Shown one piece after another: positions 29,785-42,482 of a stretch of 64,000 bases of DNA. The DNA lies in NCBI RefSeq assembly GCF_035582795.1, contig NC_134368.1, positions 37,935,501-37,999,500 of the forward strand, in the 5' to 3' direction. The position numbers and the translations under genes were made by a program. Each line of letters starts with the position of its first letter. Position 1 is the first letter of the stretch. The notes below the pieces were generated by a model that was not told where the DNA came from, did no database searches, and saw nothing but the letters and a program-made list of their open reading frames with translations. The DNA comes from Mycteria americana (taxonomy: Eukaryota; Chordata; Aves; Ciconiiformes; Ciconiidae).

Positions 29785-31099
29785 GTATGCCTACCATCAC
29801 TTTCCTTTATTCACCTCTGCCCCGGATGCTGGGAATTTCTTTTCATCATGTTCTAGAGCTCTAAACAGGGAAAAACTGAAGATCACAATATTTTTTGTCT
29901 TGTCTTGAGTGTAACTCTGTATTTTTTAAAGGTGCATCCTAAACCTGCGGTACTTTTATACTCCCAAGTAAGGTGCCTTCACTCTTTCTTTAAATACCTT
30001 CTCCAAGTTCCCTTCTTTCAGCTTGGTTTTCCCACTTAGGTGTTTATTCTGATGTTCTTTATCTCTCTCAATCAGCTGCAATCTTCTAAGACTTCCTGAA
30101 GACCAGTCTTCAGTTTGTTTTGCCTGTTAACTTCAGTTCTCAGTATTCAGGAAAAGCTATACAGAGGAGAGTCCATGTCAGTTTAAATCCTTAGAGAGGC
30201 ATGCTGAGTTAGAGTGATGTAGAAGGCTGACACGTGATTCTTAATTTGCCTTGGATACCCAACTTCATCAGCAATCCCATCAGAAGTGGTGGGATTGGCA
30301 TGGAATAAGGCAATGTGAATCAAGAATCAAAATCTTATCAGCAGTTGTTAATATATGTTTAATTAATCTGTATCTGCTCATTTATTGCTATTAATTCTTT
30401 GAGTTAGTAACAAACTCAGCTGTGTCTCACAAATCTGAAGAAGCCAAGGAAAGTATTAGGTATGGCCTATTATAACTCTTTTTCTCTTAACTGTAAAATC
30501 AGATCTAAGTGCACTCATTCAGCACTGGGGGTTTGAGGATGCTTTTCTATTATATGAACTCACAGACAGAACACTATTAATCTGTTGAGAAAAGGTGTAA
30601 CACAAGATATGATGTATCTATTTTTGGCTTCAGTTTATCTTAATTCTTCTCTTAGTCCTCATCTTAGATCACCTTTCTTGTCTGTGGATATGTGCTCTAG
30701 GCTTTACAAGTTTGTAAAACAAAAAGTACATTACTGAGCACAAACCTGCTCTGTGTTTTCTTCCTACCCAGCCCCCTTTATCTCTTCTTTTGCATCTCAA
30801 TGAAACAGGTTTGGCCATTGCTTGTCTTATCCTTCCACGTACTCAAAGCATGCACGAAGGGATGTTATTTTTTCTTGTTGCAAACCTAAAATTGTCAGGC
30901 ATAAGTAGTAATGCACAAGCTATCATCTAGGATTGTTAGAAATTAATTTAGTACGACTTGTGCAGAAAGATGTATTTATCAGTGTACTGGATATAATGCA
31001 GACATTACTTTGTTGTAGCAAGAGTTACCACTGGTTGCCTTCCAGTACGTTTTGATTCAACTAGTTTCTATGCTTGATAGGTTTATTCTCTCTATTTAG

Positions 31100-31336
31100 C
31101 TTCATCACACCAATATCTAGAACAAAAATGCAAGTTAGGGCAAAGATGGGATTGAACCCATCAACAGCAGATCCCATTCCTTCTACCTTGAACGCTTGCG
31201 CAATGTCTTTCAGAAAATTATCATCACCCAATTCCACTGGTCAGCTCTTGACAAGGACCTTATCTGAGGGAAAGTAACAAAGATCAGAAGATGTAGGAGC
31301 TGCAGACAAAAGGCTATGTTTTAAGTACTCTGAAAA
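31100..31336 (+). pseudogene. Relict NWD-like gene: exon with one in-frame stop
   Basis: The acceptor is TCTCTATTTAG and the donor GTTATA. Read in the phase set by the previous block: FITPISRTKMQVRAKMGLNP, STADPIPSTLNACAMSFRKL, SSPNSTGQLLTRTLSEGK, TAA (31275–31277), QRSEDVGAADKRLCFKYSEK. It leaves AA, which joins the A at 32054 as a lysine codon. A single stop in 79 codons of otherwise open frame indicates recent or mild decay. Confidence 0.58.
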
Positions 31337-32053
31337 GTTATAGTGAAAAAATCGCCTTGTATTTAAGTGAGTCTGAAAATGGTCTTAAGACTAAAAAAAC
31401 ATGGGCAAGTTACTTGGTATGAAGTGAGATGTTTCTAGTCAGCTGACAGACAGCACACTGCTTACCATGTGAGGATCGTGATTACAGCATATTTTCATTT
31501 TATTGATAGAAGAACTGAAGAATAATTAGAAAATTGGCTTTGTAGATTTGGGGAAAAGTAAACCCTTAAACTAAATTTTGCCTTTCCTATTAATTTTTAT
31601 ATTCCTTTGTCCCATGTGACACTTAATATGAATATATAAGAATTTTGGTTTTGTTAGCAACTATACAAATCTACTGGGCTGTACACTAAATGTCATATTA
31701 GAGACTTTAACCTCTATCTTTGAGTGTGCTGAGAGTTAACTAGGGCAGTTGTAGATAATGGCATATTTTATGTGTACTTACAAAGGGCCTGTGCCTGCAA
31801 TTTTGTGAAGAATTTGTAGATAGGGCAGCTGGTTTAAGAACATAGTTTGCATATTAGGTAACTTTCATGTCTATTTCCAATGTCATTATGAAATAATGGT
31901 GTTTGGGTTTGCTGTTCACACGTCAGGAAGAGTTATTTATTTACTTGTAAGACTGCTAATAGTTTTGTAAACAAAGGAAAAGAAAAATGTGTTTAGGGAA
32001 GGCTTTCTCTCTTTCTGTTTACCTAGAATGATCAGTTCCAAGTTTTTCCCCAG

Positions 32054-32222
32054 AAATGCTACATGTCAGGAGGAAAAGGGAAGTGTTTACAACGGGGATG
32101 AGGAAATTCTGGCGCATGTTCAGCAGGGTCAGGCTCTGTGAGTTCAGCAGCAAGCTGCCGTTTATTTTATGTTCATTGGCACAAAGCGAAGTAGAACATG
32201 GTGTGGTGGAGAAAACTTGGAA
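32054..32222 (+). pseudogene. Relict NWD-like gene: exon with in-frame TGA
   Basis: It follows …TTTTTCCCCAG. In phase with the previous block it reads NATCQEEKGSVYNGDEEILA, HVQQGQAL, TGA (32139–32141), VQQQAAVYFMFIGTKRSRTW, CGGENLE, then TAG. The TGA fits a decayed CGA arginine. The 3' border is not clear; I end it at the second stop. Confidence 0.55.
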
Positions 32223-33265
32223 TAGCTCACCTGTCTGTAAAAACTGATGAGCTTTTTCCTTTTGAGAGTAGCTGTTTGCCTTTTTTTTTTTTCCTTGCTT
32301 CTCCCACCCCCCCTAATAAGTTCAAAAGTATATGTGTGATTCATCTTAATAATACCTCACCAGTTTATTAAGGGAGTCCTCCCTACGATCCTAAGACGGC
32401 ACACCATTTTCAGTGCTGCAGGAGGAAAGAAAGATCCTCCAAAGTTGTATCTGGTCTGATGTAGGAGAATGATTTCTTGATATAAAATCTGACCATACAC
32501 ATGGTCTAGAGCTTGGGATTTGAAAACTAAGGATTTTCTATGCTGCCTCAGTTTACTACCACCATTCACCCTCACTTACCCCAGCTTGTCTCAGTGTTTC
32601 AAAGAAAGACAAAACACCTTCCCTCTCCCAAATATATCTGTCTATATACACAAATATATTCAGTACCTGAGAAGAGTCAATTACGTACGTGAGAGGAGGA
32701 GCAGTCTTCCTCCTGAGCTCTGCAGATGAATGCCAGAAGCATGAGATGTGCTTATATGTTTTATCTTAGCACAGAACTATGAGTGTTGTAAGCAGGTTGA
32801 TACAAATCCATTCTGTCCCCGGTCCATGATACACAAGCAGGAGGATTCATAAATTTACAGATTAATTAGCTAGCAGAGACCACATGGAGGATCCCGTCCT
32901 ACATGTCTACAAACAAGTCAATCTGTACTGTATATCACTTGCATGTAAGCCCCTCACCCCATAAAAACCTTATGTTAGTTAATGTAAGATGCAAACATAC
33001 GAAGCAGCATAAGGGGAGAGGGAACTAATTAAAATAATACTAGGAGAGGTTTCTAGGGTATTTCATCCATTGGTTAGAATTCCAGTTAAAACTACATATC
33101 TAGTAAAGAGCTTCTGATATCAGATTCTTATTTGTACCTGAAAGTTGGATGGTTTCCTTTTTAAAAGGAGGAAAATATTAATTAGAATGAAATGTCTTTT
33201 ATAAATTCTACAGTTTTCTTTCAGAATGAAAGTTGTGATGTAAAATACATGCCTGCAGCTTAGTT

Positions 33266-33925
33266 ATCATAGAATCATAGAATAGTTTGGGTTGGAAGGG
33301 ACCTTTACAGGTCATCTAGTCCAACCCCCCTGCAATGAGCAGGGACATCTGCAACTAGATCAGGTTGCTCAGAGCCCCGTCCACCCTGACCTTGAATGTT
33401 TCCAGGGATGGGGCATCTACCACCTCTCTGGGCAACCTGGTCCACTGCCTCACCACCCTGGTCCACTGCCTCACCATCTAGTCTAAATCTACACTGTTTT
33501 AGTTTAAAACCGTTACCCCTTTGCCTATCGCAACAGGCCCTGCTACAAAGTCTGTCTCCATCTTTCTTATAAGCCCCCTTTAAGTACTGAAAGGCCACAA
33601 TAAGGTCTCCCCGGAGCCTTCTCTTCTCCAGGCTCAATAACCCCAACTCTCTGCAACAGAGGGATGGAAAGGTGTTCCATCCCTCAGATCATTTTCGTGG
33701 CCCTCCTCTGGACCCGCTCCAACAGGTCCATGTCTTTCCTGTGCCGAGGGCTCCAGAGCTGGACACAGTGCTCCCGGTGGGGTCTCACCAGAGCAGAGCA
33801 GAGGGGCAGAATCACCTCCCTCGACCTGCTGGCCACGCTTCTTTTGATGCAGCCCAGGATACCATTGGCTTTCTGGGCTGTGAGTGCACATTGCCAGCTC
33901 ATGTCCAGCTTTTCATCCACTGAGT
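33266..33925 (-). mobile_element. CR1 LINE, 5'-truncated, with end of reverse transcriptase ORF
   Basis: The left end carries TCATAGAATCATAGAAT, the reverse complement of the CR1 3' octamer repeat, so the element lies on the minus strand with its 3' end at 33266. The minus strand encodes remnants of the pol C-terminus, for example [20 protein letters not shown] and [14 protein letters not shown], then [20 protein letters not shown] in another frame. It is truncated at about 33925 and carries frameshifts, so it is dead. A 21-bp tandem duplication lies at 33436–33477. Confidence 0.93.
33436..33477. repeat. 21-bp tandem duplication inside CR1
   Basis: Two adjacent 21-base copies beginning CCTGGTCCACTGCCTCACCA differ only at the last base. 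They occupy the place where CR1 copies normally have a stretch like GTGAAGAATTTCTTCCTAAT, so the duplication seems to have accompanied loss of that piece. Confidence 0.75.
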
Positions 33926-35104
33926 TGTCTTTAAATATGATGTAACTCCATAAGCAAATTAATGAATAGACTATACAGTTGTTTAAGTTGGTCCTGTGCC
34001 TGAACAATATGGACTTGGTCCACTGAAGAACATCAACTCACGTGACCATTCTTACCCCAAATGTTCTCACACTCGATTAGTGTTTTCTGATGGGAACATT
34101 GTTATTTTTCCAACAAAACAACTGTCAGTATGTGTTTCAGATCAACAAGTAAGCTTCTGAAAGAAAAAAAAATATTTTAACACAGGGATGCAAGAGTTAT
34201 AATTTGATTTATTTGGTGCCACTGGTGAGAGCAGAAAAGTACAATTAATTCTAAGCCTCTGCTATCAGATTGCTGATGTTTGCAAAATTTCCATGTGTTT
34301 TTCTGAGGTTACCAAAATTTCAGTACTGTTTTGTAGTGCAGAAATTACTGGTGCTTATTTTAATATTATAATTATCACAAATTGCCATTATGATAACCCA
34401 TGTATTTGGGATACTGCAATACAGTGTGCACATCATTCTTGTGGAAGGACTTAGATCTGTGCCCACGAATATAAATTATAAAATATGCTTTAATTTTCAG
34501 TTGTTTCAGCTGGTAAACGTGTGGACGTGTATGGTTTGTAGGTAAGATAACACAGTTTTAAAAGCATATTTTTCTTTTCCACTGGAAATAAATTCCTTGT
34601 AACAAATAAAGACTCTTTGGGGTGTGAGATTTGTGAAATAATGAATATTTTCTGAATCCTGCAAACAAAATGTTTTTGAGAAAGGACATCAAACTTCAGG
34701 CCTCAAAGTATCAGTCAAGAACAGAAATCCAGGCAAATGTTCTTGTCAAAAAGAACAGTGTTTAACTAGTTCCTTATTTTATTTTAATCAACATTAGGTG
34801 CTGAAAATAGATTTCTGCCTGGACCAAAACCCCCATCTGTTTTCTTCTCTGAATTTGAAGGGAGTTCAGTTCTGGCAGGAACCTTGCGTCTTCCTCTTTT
34901 CCAGACAAATGTGTCAAGTTGCAGCTTAAAGCTCTGGTCTCGGTTATAATCGTTACTCAGCTGGTGTATTTCTGTGTATTTTAAGAAAAATATAGCAACC
35001 TGTATGTTGTTTTGTTTTGTGGTGGTTACCTTTACCAGTATTTGCTGTTCTCTGGAGTATGCATTACCCACCAGAGGGAGCCGAAGCCAAGAACTGTCAG
35101 ATTT

Positions 35105-35352
35105 TCATAGAATCATAGAATCATTTAGGTTGGAAAAGACCGATAAGATCATTGAGTCCAGCTGTTAACCTAGCACTGCCAAGTCCACCACTAAACCATG
35201 TCCCTAAGCGCCACAGCTACACGTCTTTTAAATACCTCCAGGGATGGCGACTCAACCACTTCCCTGGGCAGCCTGTTCCAGTGCTTGACAACCCTCTCGG
35301 TGAAGAAATTTTTCCTAATATCCAATCTAAACCTCCCCTGGCGCAACTTGAG
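35105..35352 (-). mobile_element. CR1 LINE 3' fragment
   Basis: It begins TCATAGAATCATAGAATCATTTAGGTTGG in pieces typical of the reversed CR1 3' end. It continues with CR1 tail sequence (CTCCAGGGATGG, GGGCAGCCTGTTCCAGTGCT, GTGAAGAAATTTTTCCTAAT) up to GCGCAACTTGAG. It is a short 5'-truncated copy of a CR1 subfamily different from the one at 33 kb, and has no coding capacity. Confidence 0.92.
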
Positions 35353-38300
35353 TTGGCCTTTCAATTCCCAGAGGGTTCCCTGGTGAAAGTCCTCTCTTAC
35401 ACTTCACAGGGCTTTGAATTTGGGCATCTGTCCTCAAGTTAGCTTGGAAGCAGATGGGGACCGGGTAGGAAATCAGAGAACCTCCCTATGCTAAGTTATG
35501 ACCTCTTTTGGGAACCATCACTTCAGTGTCAAAGCAAGCAAAGCAAAACCTTGTGATGTACAAGTCATTGTTCTTTGGGTTTTATGTATGCCGTTCTTTG
35601 TAACATGAGTAAGGACACCAAAATTGTATGAAAGAGAAATAACTTTGAAGGTAAACTAATTATCCCTGAGAAAATTAGGCCAGGTAGAAGGAAGGGTGAA
35701 AAGGTTATCCATGTCTCTAAAAGGAAATCTCTCAAAATTCCTGACTACAAACAGGCTGGAGGATATTTCTGCTATATATTAAACTGATGTTTATCAAGAA
35801 ATAAATTGGCTGAAACAGGATAGAAGGTGTAGTTCATGCATATTATGTGTTTTGATTTTGTTCAGCACAGAAATATATCAAGTGTCTAAAGTGTTTATTT
35901 TGACTGAGAATTTTGGAACTAAATGTTTAAGTGTTTCCAAAATTACATATCTTCATTTTTCCTTAAAAATCACAGTATTTTGACATATTCTAATTTATCC
36001 CAATTCATTATAATATACTGAAGAATGTTCTGATTTTTTTACTCAGCCAATTTTTTATCCAGCTCAACTGCAGTGGTTTCTTAAACACATATTGATAGAA
36101 GCTCGTTAAAATTTAAACCATGTTTTAATTATATCAAGCTATGTTTTCATTATTACATATAAAAACCCCAGGCCTCTAAAATGATTTAAAATTAAGTCTT
36201 AGTGCTATGGTGAATAGGTTAGGAGCCTGACAAGTCTCATAAAAAGCAATTTAAAAAAGAAAGTTATGGAGAATGTTGATATAGCTAATTTATTTATCAG
36301 TAAACATGAGGGATTAACACATACAGCTCCTTGCCTTGGGTGTGCCAATACTGACATGGGCAATGAACAGGTCAAGAATGAATTGGTCAAGGTGAGAGGG
36401 GTTTTATTGTTCTTTTTCTTGGTTTTCTTTCTGTTCGTTAAATCATAAGATCAATTTATATTTCACCAACTTTTTATTAAAATCTTCCTTTGACTTAGAG
36501 GACGGGAGGAGTGCTGGTCCTTCTGGACAAATGAGCTTCTTCCCACGTGTTTCCTTCTGTACTTTGAACAGAGAAATAAGTAGATGTTGAGACATGGAGA
36601 TTATCAGCTGAAAGGTGGTAAGGAACACCTTCTTATACCATTTCTGAGTTGTAGCTGACCATATGAACATAAACAGTCTTTAGGAACAGGTGGAGTTGAC
36701 TTCTTTGTTCTACAAAAGGCAGGAAAGCTCATATAGTTAATTATAGCTGAGCAATCATATACAAAACTGGTCCTTACTGCCTCTAAGCTGCTTGGTCCTT
36801 GCCTAAGTCATTTGTAGTTTTCAGTGCTGTGGCATCCTTTGACTTCTGCAAAACCCATTAGTCTATTGGTCGTAAGAATTATGACTGATGGGAGACATTG
36901 AAACTTCCCTCGGTAATAGTCAAATTTGCTTCTCCACCACCAATTTTGGGTAAACAGTTAGCCTATTAGACCTCCAATGGGATTTTTTTCCAAATTCAAA
37001 ATCTTGTCATACAAAATGGTAACAGTCACATCAAATAACCTCAATTTCAGTTCAGGTTTGTTCCTTGACTGCATTTTGTCATGTCCTTCAAAGGAAGGTA
37101 CAAGACAGTTTATATCAAATTGCTGTCTAATGGACTTGCTTTATGGCTTCCTCAGTTAGAAGTTGCCTATATACTGGAGCATGAGGTTTTAATAGACTTT
37201 TTTTTTTTTTAAATATCTGGATACTATCTAACTTATGAAGGGCTCATTATCCATATTTCAGCATTTCAGAAAGGAGGGCTTATTTCTGTATTTATTTTGC
37301 TGTCAATTTAGTTAAATAATGGCATAACTTGTCAGGATTTTTAGTAGGCATTTTCCAACATTTCAATGGGAATTAATCTGTCAAATGTAGTAAATAAAAA
37401 GAGAAATGTAAAAATTTCAAAAAGATCAGCAGGAGACTCATAAATTTGAAAACCAAAACAAACCTTAAATTATGTGGTTTGCAATTCCTCAGCAGTGCCT
37501 GTTGGATAAATTACAGTGCTGTATGACACTTTGAATGTGCACTTTAGGATTTTCTAAATTAAAGAAAATAGAAGGGGATAAAATCTTACAACTTTTTTGG
37601 AAGAGGAGATACGTTGTATTATAATTTCTTTCAGATGCAGTTAACTAGCTATAAAATGACCCTTCACTTTTTTAGTTTTCTTGGATTCCTTTTTACACTC
37701 CTCCTCACAATTATTTCTGACAGCTTTTTTCTTCTGTCTCTGCACTTCATTCCCACTGTCATTTCAATCTTTGTTTCAGTTCTCTGTCTTGTTTGGTTTT
37801 ATTTTTCTCTCTTGCTTTGTGTGGGGGTGATACTTTCATATTCTCTGTTTTCACATTTGATTTCCCTTCTCCTCAGAATTTTATTGCCTCATACTTTATT
37901 CTGAGGTCAGGGAAGGGAAAGGAATATATGCCAGCTGCAGACTCAGGAAATATACTCAGCTCTGTGTTTGAACCTATACTTTTTTTATTATTTCAGGGTT
38001 TTGATCTGATGGACTCACGCCAGTTGCTGCATGAAATACACATTTCTTCAGCAGATACTCCTATACATAGGGATTGCTCCATACTTATATCAAGAAATTC
38101 ATTGAAAGGTTATACTCTGTATAGAGTAGTAGGAAGTATTTTTCACCAGTGAGAATTTAGGATTAAAAAACTCCTCTTCATAACTCAACTGAGTATCAGC
38201 CTTCCATCATTGTATTTTTGTGAAAGTCAGGTCTGTTAATAATGTCTTTATATTTAATCCATTGCTCTCTGATTGATATATTGTCATTATATAATCCAAA

Positions 38301-41300
38301 TGTTATAAGGGATTAATCTTAAGGGTACATTTTGTAGGTATGAATTCCCTCATCCCTTCAACAACCTACTATATCTTCCACTGACAAACTGCTACTCAAG
38401 TACTTCTTCCAAACATAAGTTGAAGGGCATTGTTTCCTGGTTTGATACGCCAATCCGGCATGCAGCTTTACGCAATGTTTGTTGAGATTGTCAAACTGAA
38501 ATTTCTGAGAACAAGATTTGTGCTAGTGCAGTGCAGAAGTGTTCTCTCAGTTGGTGTCCTACTACCAGTGTCAGCTGGGAGTTCGTTATTCGTCTTTGCT
38601 CTGTGTAAATATTGTAGTCACGGAAAAAAATGATAGGTTTTCTAAGGGTGACTGGTCCACTTCTATAGCATATAATGGTAGGGAAGGATAGTCATAATTA
38701 CTTATGCAGTATGTTTGACAGGATTTGAATGATGAGGTTTAGGAGAAGTCCAGTGTCTGCCTCTCACATTAATTTGATTTTCAAATGGCAGTGGCAGTAT
38801 TCTATATCAAAGACAGGAATAGTTTGCAAAGGCAAATCCAGCTGCAAGGAGTTAAGACAAAGTGTTAGAAAGAAAATTGATGAAAGAGGAAGGAAGCAAT
38901 ATGCCATACATAAAAGAGATTATAAAGAGAATCATCCGAAGTGCATGTTGATGTCCTTATTCAGTCCTGTATTTTGTCACTGGTATGTTGAAGGGTTTAA
39001 AAGCTAGATTTGCAGACAGTAATGACATTGGGAGCACAGCATATCATAATGTATGCTGCATCTAGATTCAGTGCAGGCAGAGACGGGGCAAAATATTTGA
39101 AAAGAAGCAAAATCAAACCACATTAAAAATCCCAATTACTGTACATGACAATCTTTTATAGCATTAAAATGTGCAGTTAACTAGGATATTTGGCAATCTG
39201 ATAGTTTTTATTCCTGAACTGTCACTGCCAGAGCAGCAAGATTGCCCTTCCAATCCTCCCCCTCCCAGTCATGTCACAGTTGGTATAAAAAGTCCAGATC
39301 AGGCTGCATCGGAGTGTCTGGGGTTTATTCTGTACCTTGCTCATCTAGTTGATTCTGACAGTATAGACCTGATGTTGTCATATACCTCTTGCACTGGGTT
39401 GTGCATACACATCTGGAAGCAATTCAGTCTTCCTTGCACATGCACTTAGTCTTCAGGTTTTATTTAGTAGTGTGACAGAATAAGGCTACAGGTACGGTTT
39501 CTCTGTTTTAATTGAGTCTTCTTTTGTACAGAAATAGAAAAGAAGCCATGGTGTTCAGTGCTAGCAAAGGAGATACGGTTGTTAAGATGATATGCCAAGA
39601 CTCTGTGGCTGCTGTTCAGGGAGAAGCTGTAACTAATGACTACTTCCTTGTGATCTTTAGGTAATTAATGTTTAGAAACTGTATTCTTGCTTCTCCAGAA
39701 AAGGAAGTTGTGCCCAATTTTTAAAAAAATATTTGGTGAGGTTTCAAGAGCATCTTTTCTAAATTCTTCTGGAGTTTTTGCAAATCATACTGGCAGCCTT
39801 CCAGCAACTTTAGGTGCCTAATTCCTCCTAAAAATCTGGGCTTCTACCCTTAACTTTTTCACCCAGCTGTGTTCCATCTGAAGGCAGGAGGTTTCAGCTC
39901 TCTCACACCTCCATTAAACCTTCCAGATTCTGGTACCTGCATCCTATCATGCCTGGCAGCTGCTCCAAGAGCAAATTCTGTATTACTCCATTACTTTCAG
40001 AAGGGTCAGCAGGGCTGCCCTCACTTTACGCTGAGGTGAGTTTGACTCAAAAACATTCTTGAGAGAGCACATTTTCTTTTCAGATAGTGTTACAGGTTTT
40101 AAAACAATTGCTGTTTTAAAAGTGCCTGTAGTGGTGTAGTAGAAACCTCCCTCTTGCTGTGAGCAGCTCTGCTGTTCCTTACAGGGCAGCCGGCTGTTAT
40201 GCAAGTAGAACTTTTCAGCGTTAGCACCTTTGCCTACTCTCGCACTCTTCAGGGTTGCTGCAATGACTTTATTTGCACCTGCTTCATTAATCACCTGAGC
40301 TATCATCTCATGGCATTCAGCCGTATTCCAGATACTAATACCACTGAGAGAATACTCTGGAATCTGAAGACCACAGTCATGTGGCCGAGTTACTTTCAGT
40401 TCGTGGTTTCATTTCTGTTGCCATTTGTTAAATAAAGGAGAACTGTTTCTTTGGATTGATTCATGTCTGAAAGGATCATGCAAATGGCAATCTCAGACTA
40501 TCGATATTGTCATTCCATATTCTATTTCAATAATCCCTTCTACTTTACCATGCTACATTATTTAATTTCCTACTATTTCATATGAACATCTGTAACAAGA
40601 TTGCAATGAAAAACGGTGTGCTGTGTGGTTAAAAAAATAATAATAATAAAAAAGAATAAAAGAAAAAATGAGTGCTCTGAAATCAATCATGTGACAAAGA
40701 AGATGGGCTTAAGTGGTGAACAAGTATATTCATTCTTGTGAGAATACAAGAGATCTGAACCAATTTTCTTGCAAATTTAGTGGAACTTTAAGATAATTTG
40801 AATTAAGTTCCAAAGGTTATGATTGCTCCTTATCACTGAAATGTACTCTCTAATCCTAAAAATCTCCACATTCTGGAAACTAAAGATATGATTTTCAGTA
40901 CTGAATTCAAGCTTCTGTTGCTGTCTCAATACTTTATCAGTAAACTGAATAATATTATCAAAGATCTATAATTGAATATACATTTTATATCTTCTTGTAA
41001 ATAATACAAGATTCAAATGTATATTTGATGTCATTAAAGTCAAACAATGGCTTATTCTAAAAAAATGTCCAAGTCCTTAAATCCTATGCAGTTTAGCTCA
41101 GGAAAAGATACCTGGAAACATTCCTTCTGAACACGGTGGTGGTAAGACAATTGCAGAGAGAAAATTTTGCTAACTTCTACATTCTCAGTAAGCCAGATCA
41201 GTTCAGGCTTTATACATAGTGATCAGCACCCTGTATTTCACCTAGAAAGTGAAATGATCACAGTGCAGACGTTTGTGTACCTGGCCTTTGTGTATTTACC

Positions 41301-42301
41301 AAAAATGTGGACAGCAAAATTCAGGTAGATCATTCAAGCAACCTCACAAGATAGTCCCAGTAGAACAACGACAGATGCGTGTTAATTGCAGAATATTCTA
41401 TTCCTGTGCTACAAATGCTTTTTTTTTTTTTTAATTTAACCTTAAATATGTAGGTGTTTATCCTGAATTTGTTTGTTTAGCCTTTTGTGGTGGAGAGAAC
41501 TACCTTCAAATGTGGAACTTTGCTGCGAAGATTAATGACTAGTTTTTGACTGTTACTACAAATAAGGGAAAAAACACAAATGGAATTTGAGACATTGTGG
41601 CTATGCAGAATTGTCCCAGGCATGTTCAAAATACACAGGTATTTGCTGTTTAAACATTCCCTTTCTTTCAGATTAGGGCAGGTAGCAGACAAGACAACGT
41701 GGCAGGCACAATGTTGCGTTTGAGAACATGACTGAAACCTTTAAAAGGCAGTTCTGCCAAAAAGAACAGACAAAATATACTAATTTCTGTAATTTGTGTC
41801 TGAATTGCCTTGCCTGTTTCTGAAGTAGTTTACACATTGCAAAGGGCTGGATTCAGAACTAACATCAATGAATACAATGCTGAGCACTGCTGGAATCATC
41901 CAGTTAAAAACAAGTTGAACATAAAAGAGTTAGCCAAAGGACTCATCCTCGCAACACCTTGATGTGGAGACTTTTTTAGAATGTGTCTCAGCCAAATTAC
42001 AGCAAAAAAGCTGAAGAAAAATATTTTTTTTTAATGATGAAAGCTCAGAACTCCAAAAGTGAACTCCTGATTCCCACTGGTTTCAGTGAGGCCAGGATTT
42101 CAGCCCTATGTTGCAACTGAATATATATATCTATGCTGGGGAATTGGAGATCACTGTCATGGGAGTGTTCAGAAGATTCATAAACCAAGCCACTTCAAAC
42201 TTTAAAACATAACAGGGACAACTCAGTAGGCAGAATAATTAGTAGTCATAGATTGGTGAGTGTTTTGGGGGTTTTTTGTCTTGGAGATATGTTGTATGCA
42301 G

Positions 42302-42482
42302 GAGTCTCAGTGCAGGAGTGATTACAGTGTGGAACATAGTAAAATCAAAATGCCATGCTGTTAGAATGGAAAAGGGACTTGTAGAAAGCATTGAAATTGT
42401 GCTGGTGAGGGATACAAAACTCTTTGTCTTTACAGACAAGGGATTGGCCTCTTTTATGGATTATCTGACACTCATTTTTCAG
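42302..42482 (+). pseudogene. Relict NWD-like gene: intact WD40 exon
   Basis: The acceptor is TATGCAG and the donor GTAGTA. After one base, 60 open codons read SLSAGVITVWNIVKSKCHAV, RMEKGLVESIEIVLVRDTKL, FVFTDKGLASFMDYLTLIFQ. GVITVWNI is a WD-repeat D strand, followed by a second blade start. It ends in phase 0, matching the block at 44247. No stop or shift is present. Confidence 0.6.

Larger units (their letters stand above)
32223..42301. other. Interior of the relict gene: CR1 insertions, no convincing NACHT exon
   Basis: If the relict model is right, this 10-kb gap should contain the NACHT ATPase exons. I see two CR1 fragments and a few weak coding-like blocks: 36263–36390 (ENVDIANLFISKHEGLTH… before GTGAGA), 37997–38108 (FDLMDSRQLLHEIHISSADT) and about 40230–40398 (ERILWNLKT, WD-like). 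None contains a recognisable GxxGxGK(S/T) motif. The ATPase core may have been deleted or changed beyond recognition. Confidence 0.4.

Noticed and set aside
33305-34007. Open frames at 33.3–34.0 kb as host genes
   Set aside because: They are pieces of a CR1 reverse transcriptase and its 3' UTR, with frameshifts.
34806-34990. Coding-like translations in two frames (e.g. PPSVFFSEFEGSSVLAGTLR)
   Set aside because: Two frames look equally protein-like and neither ends at a clear splice donor, so I could not tell exon from chance.
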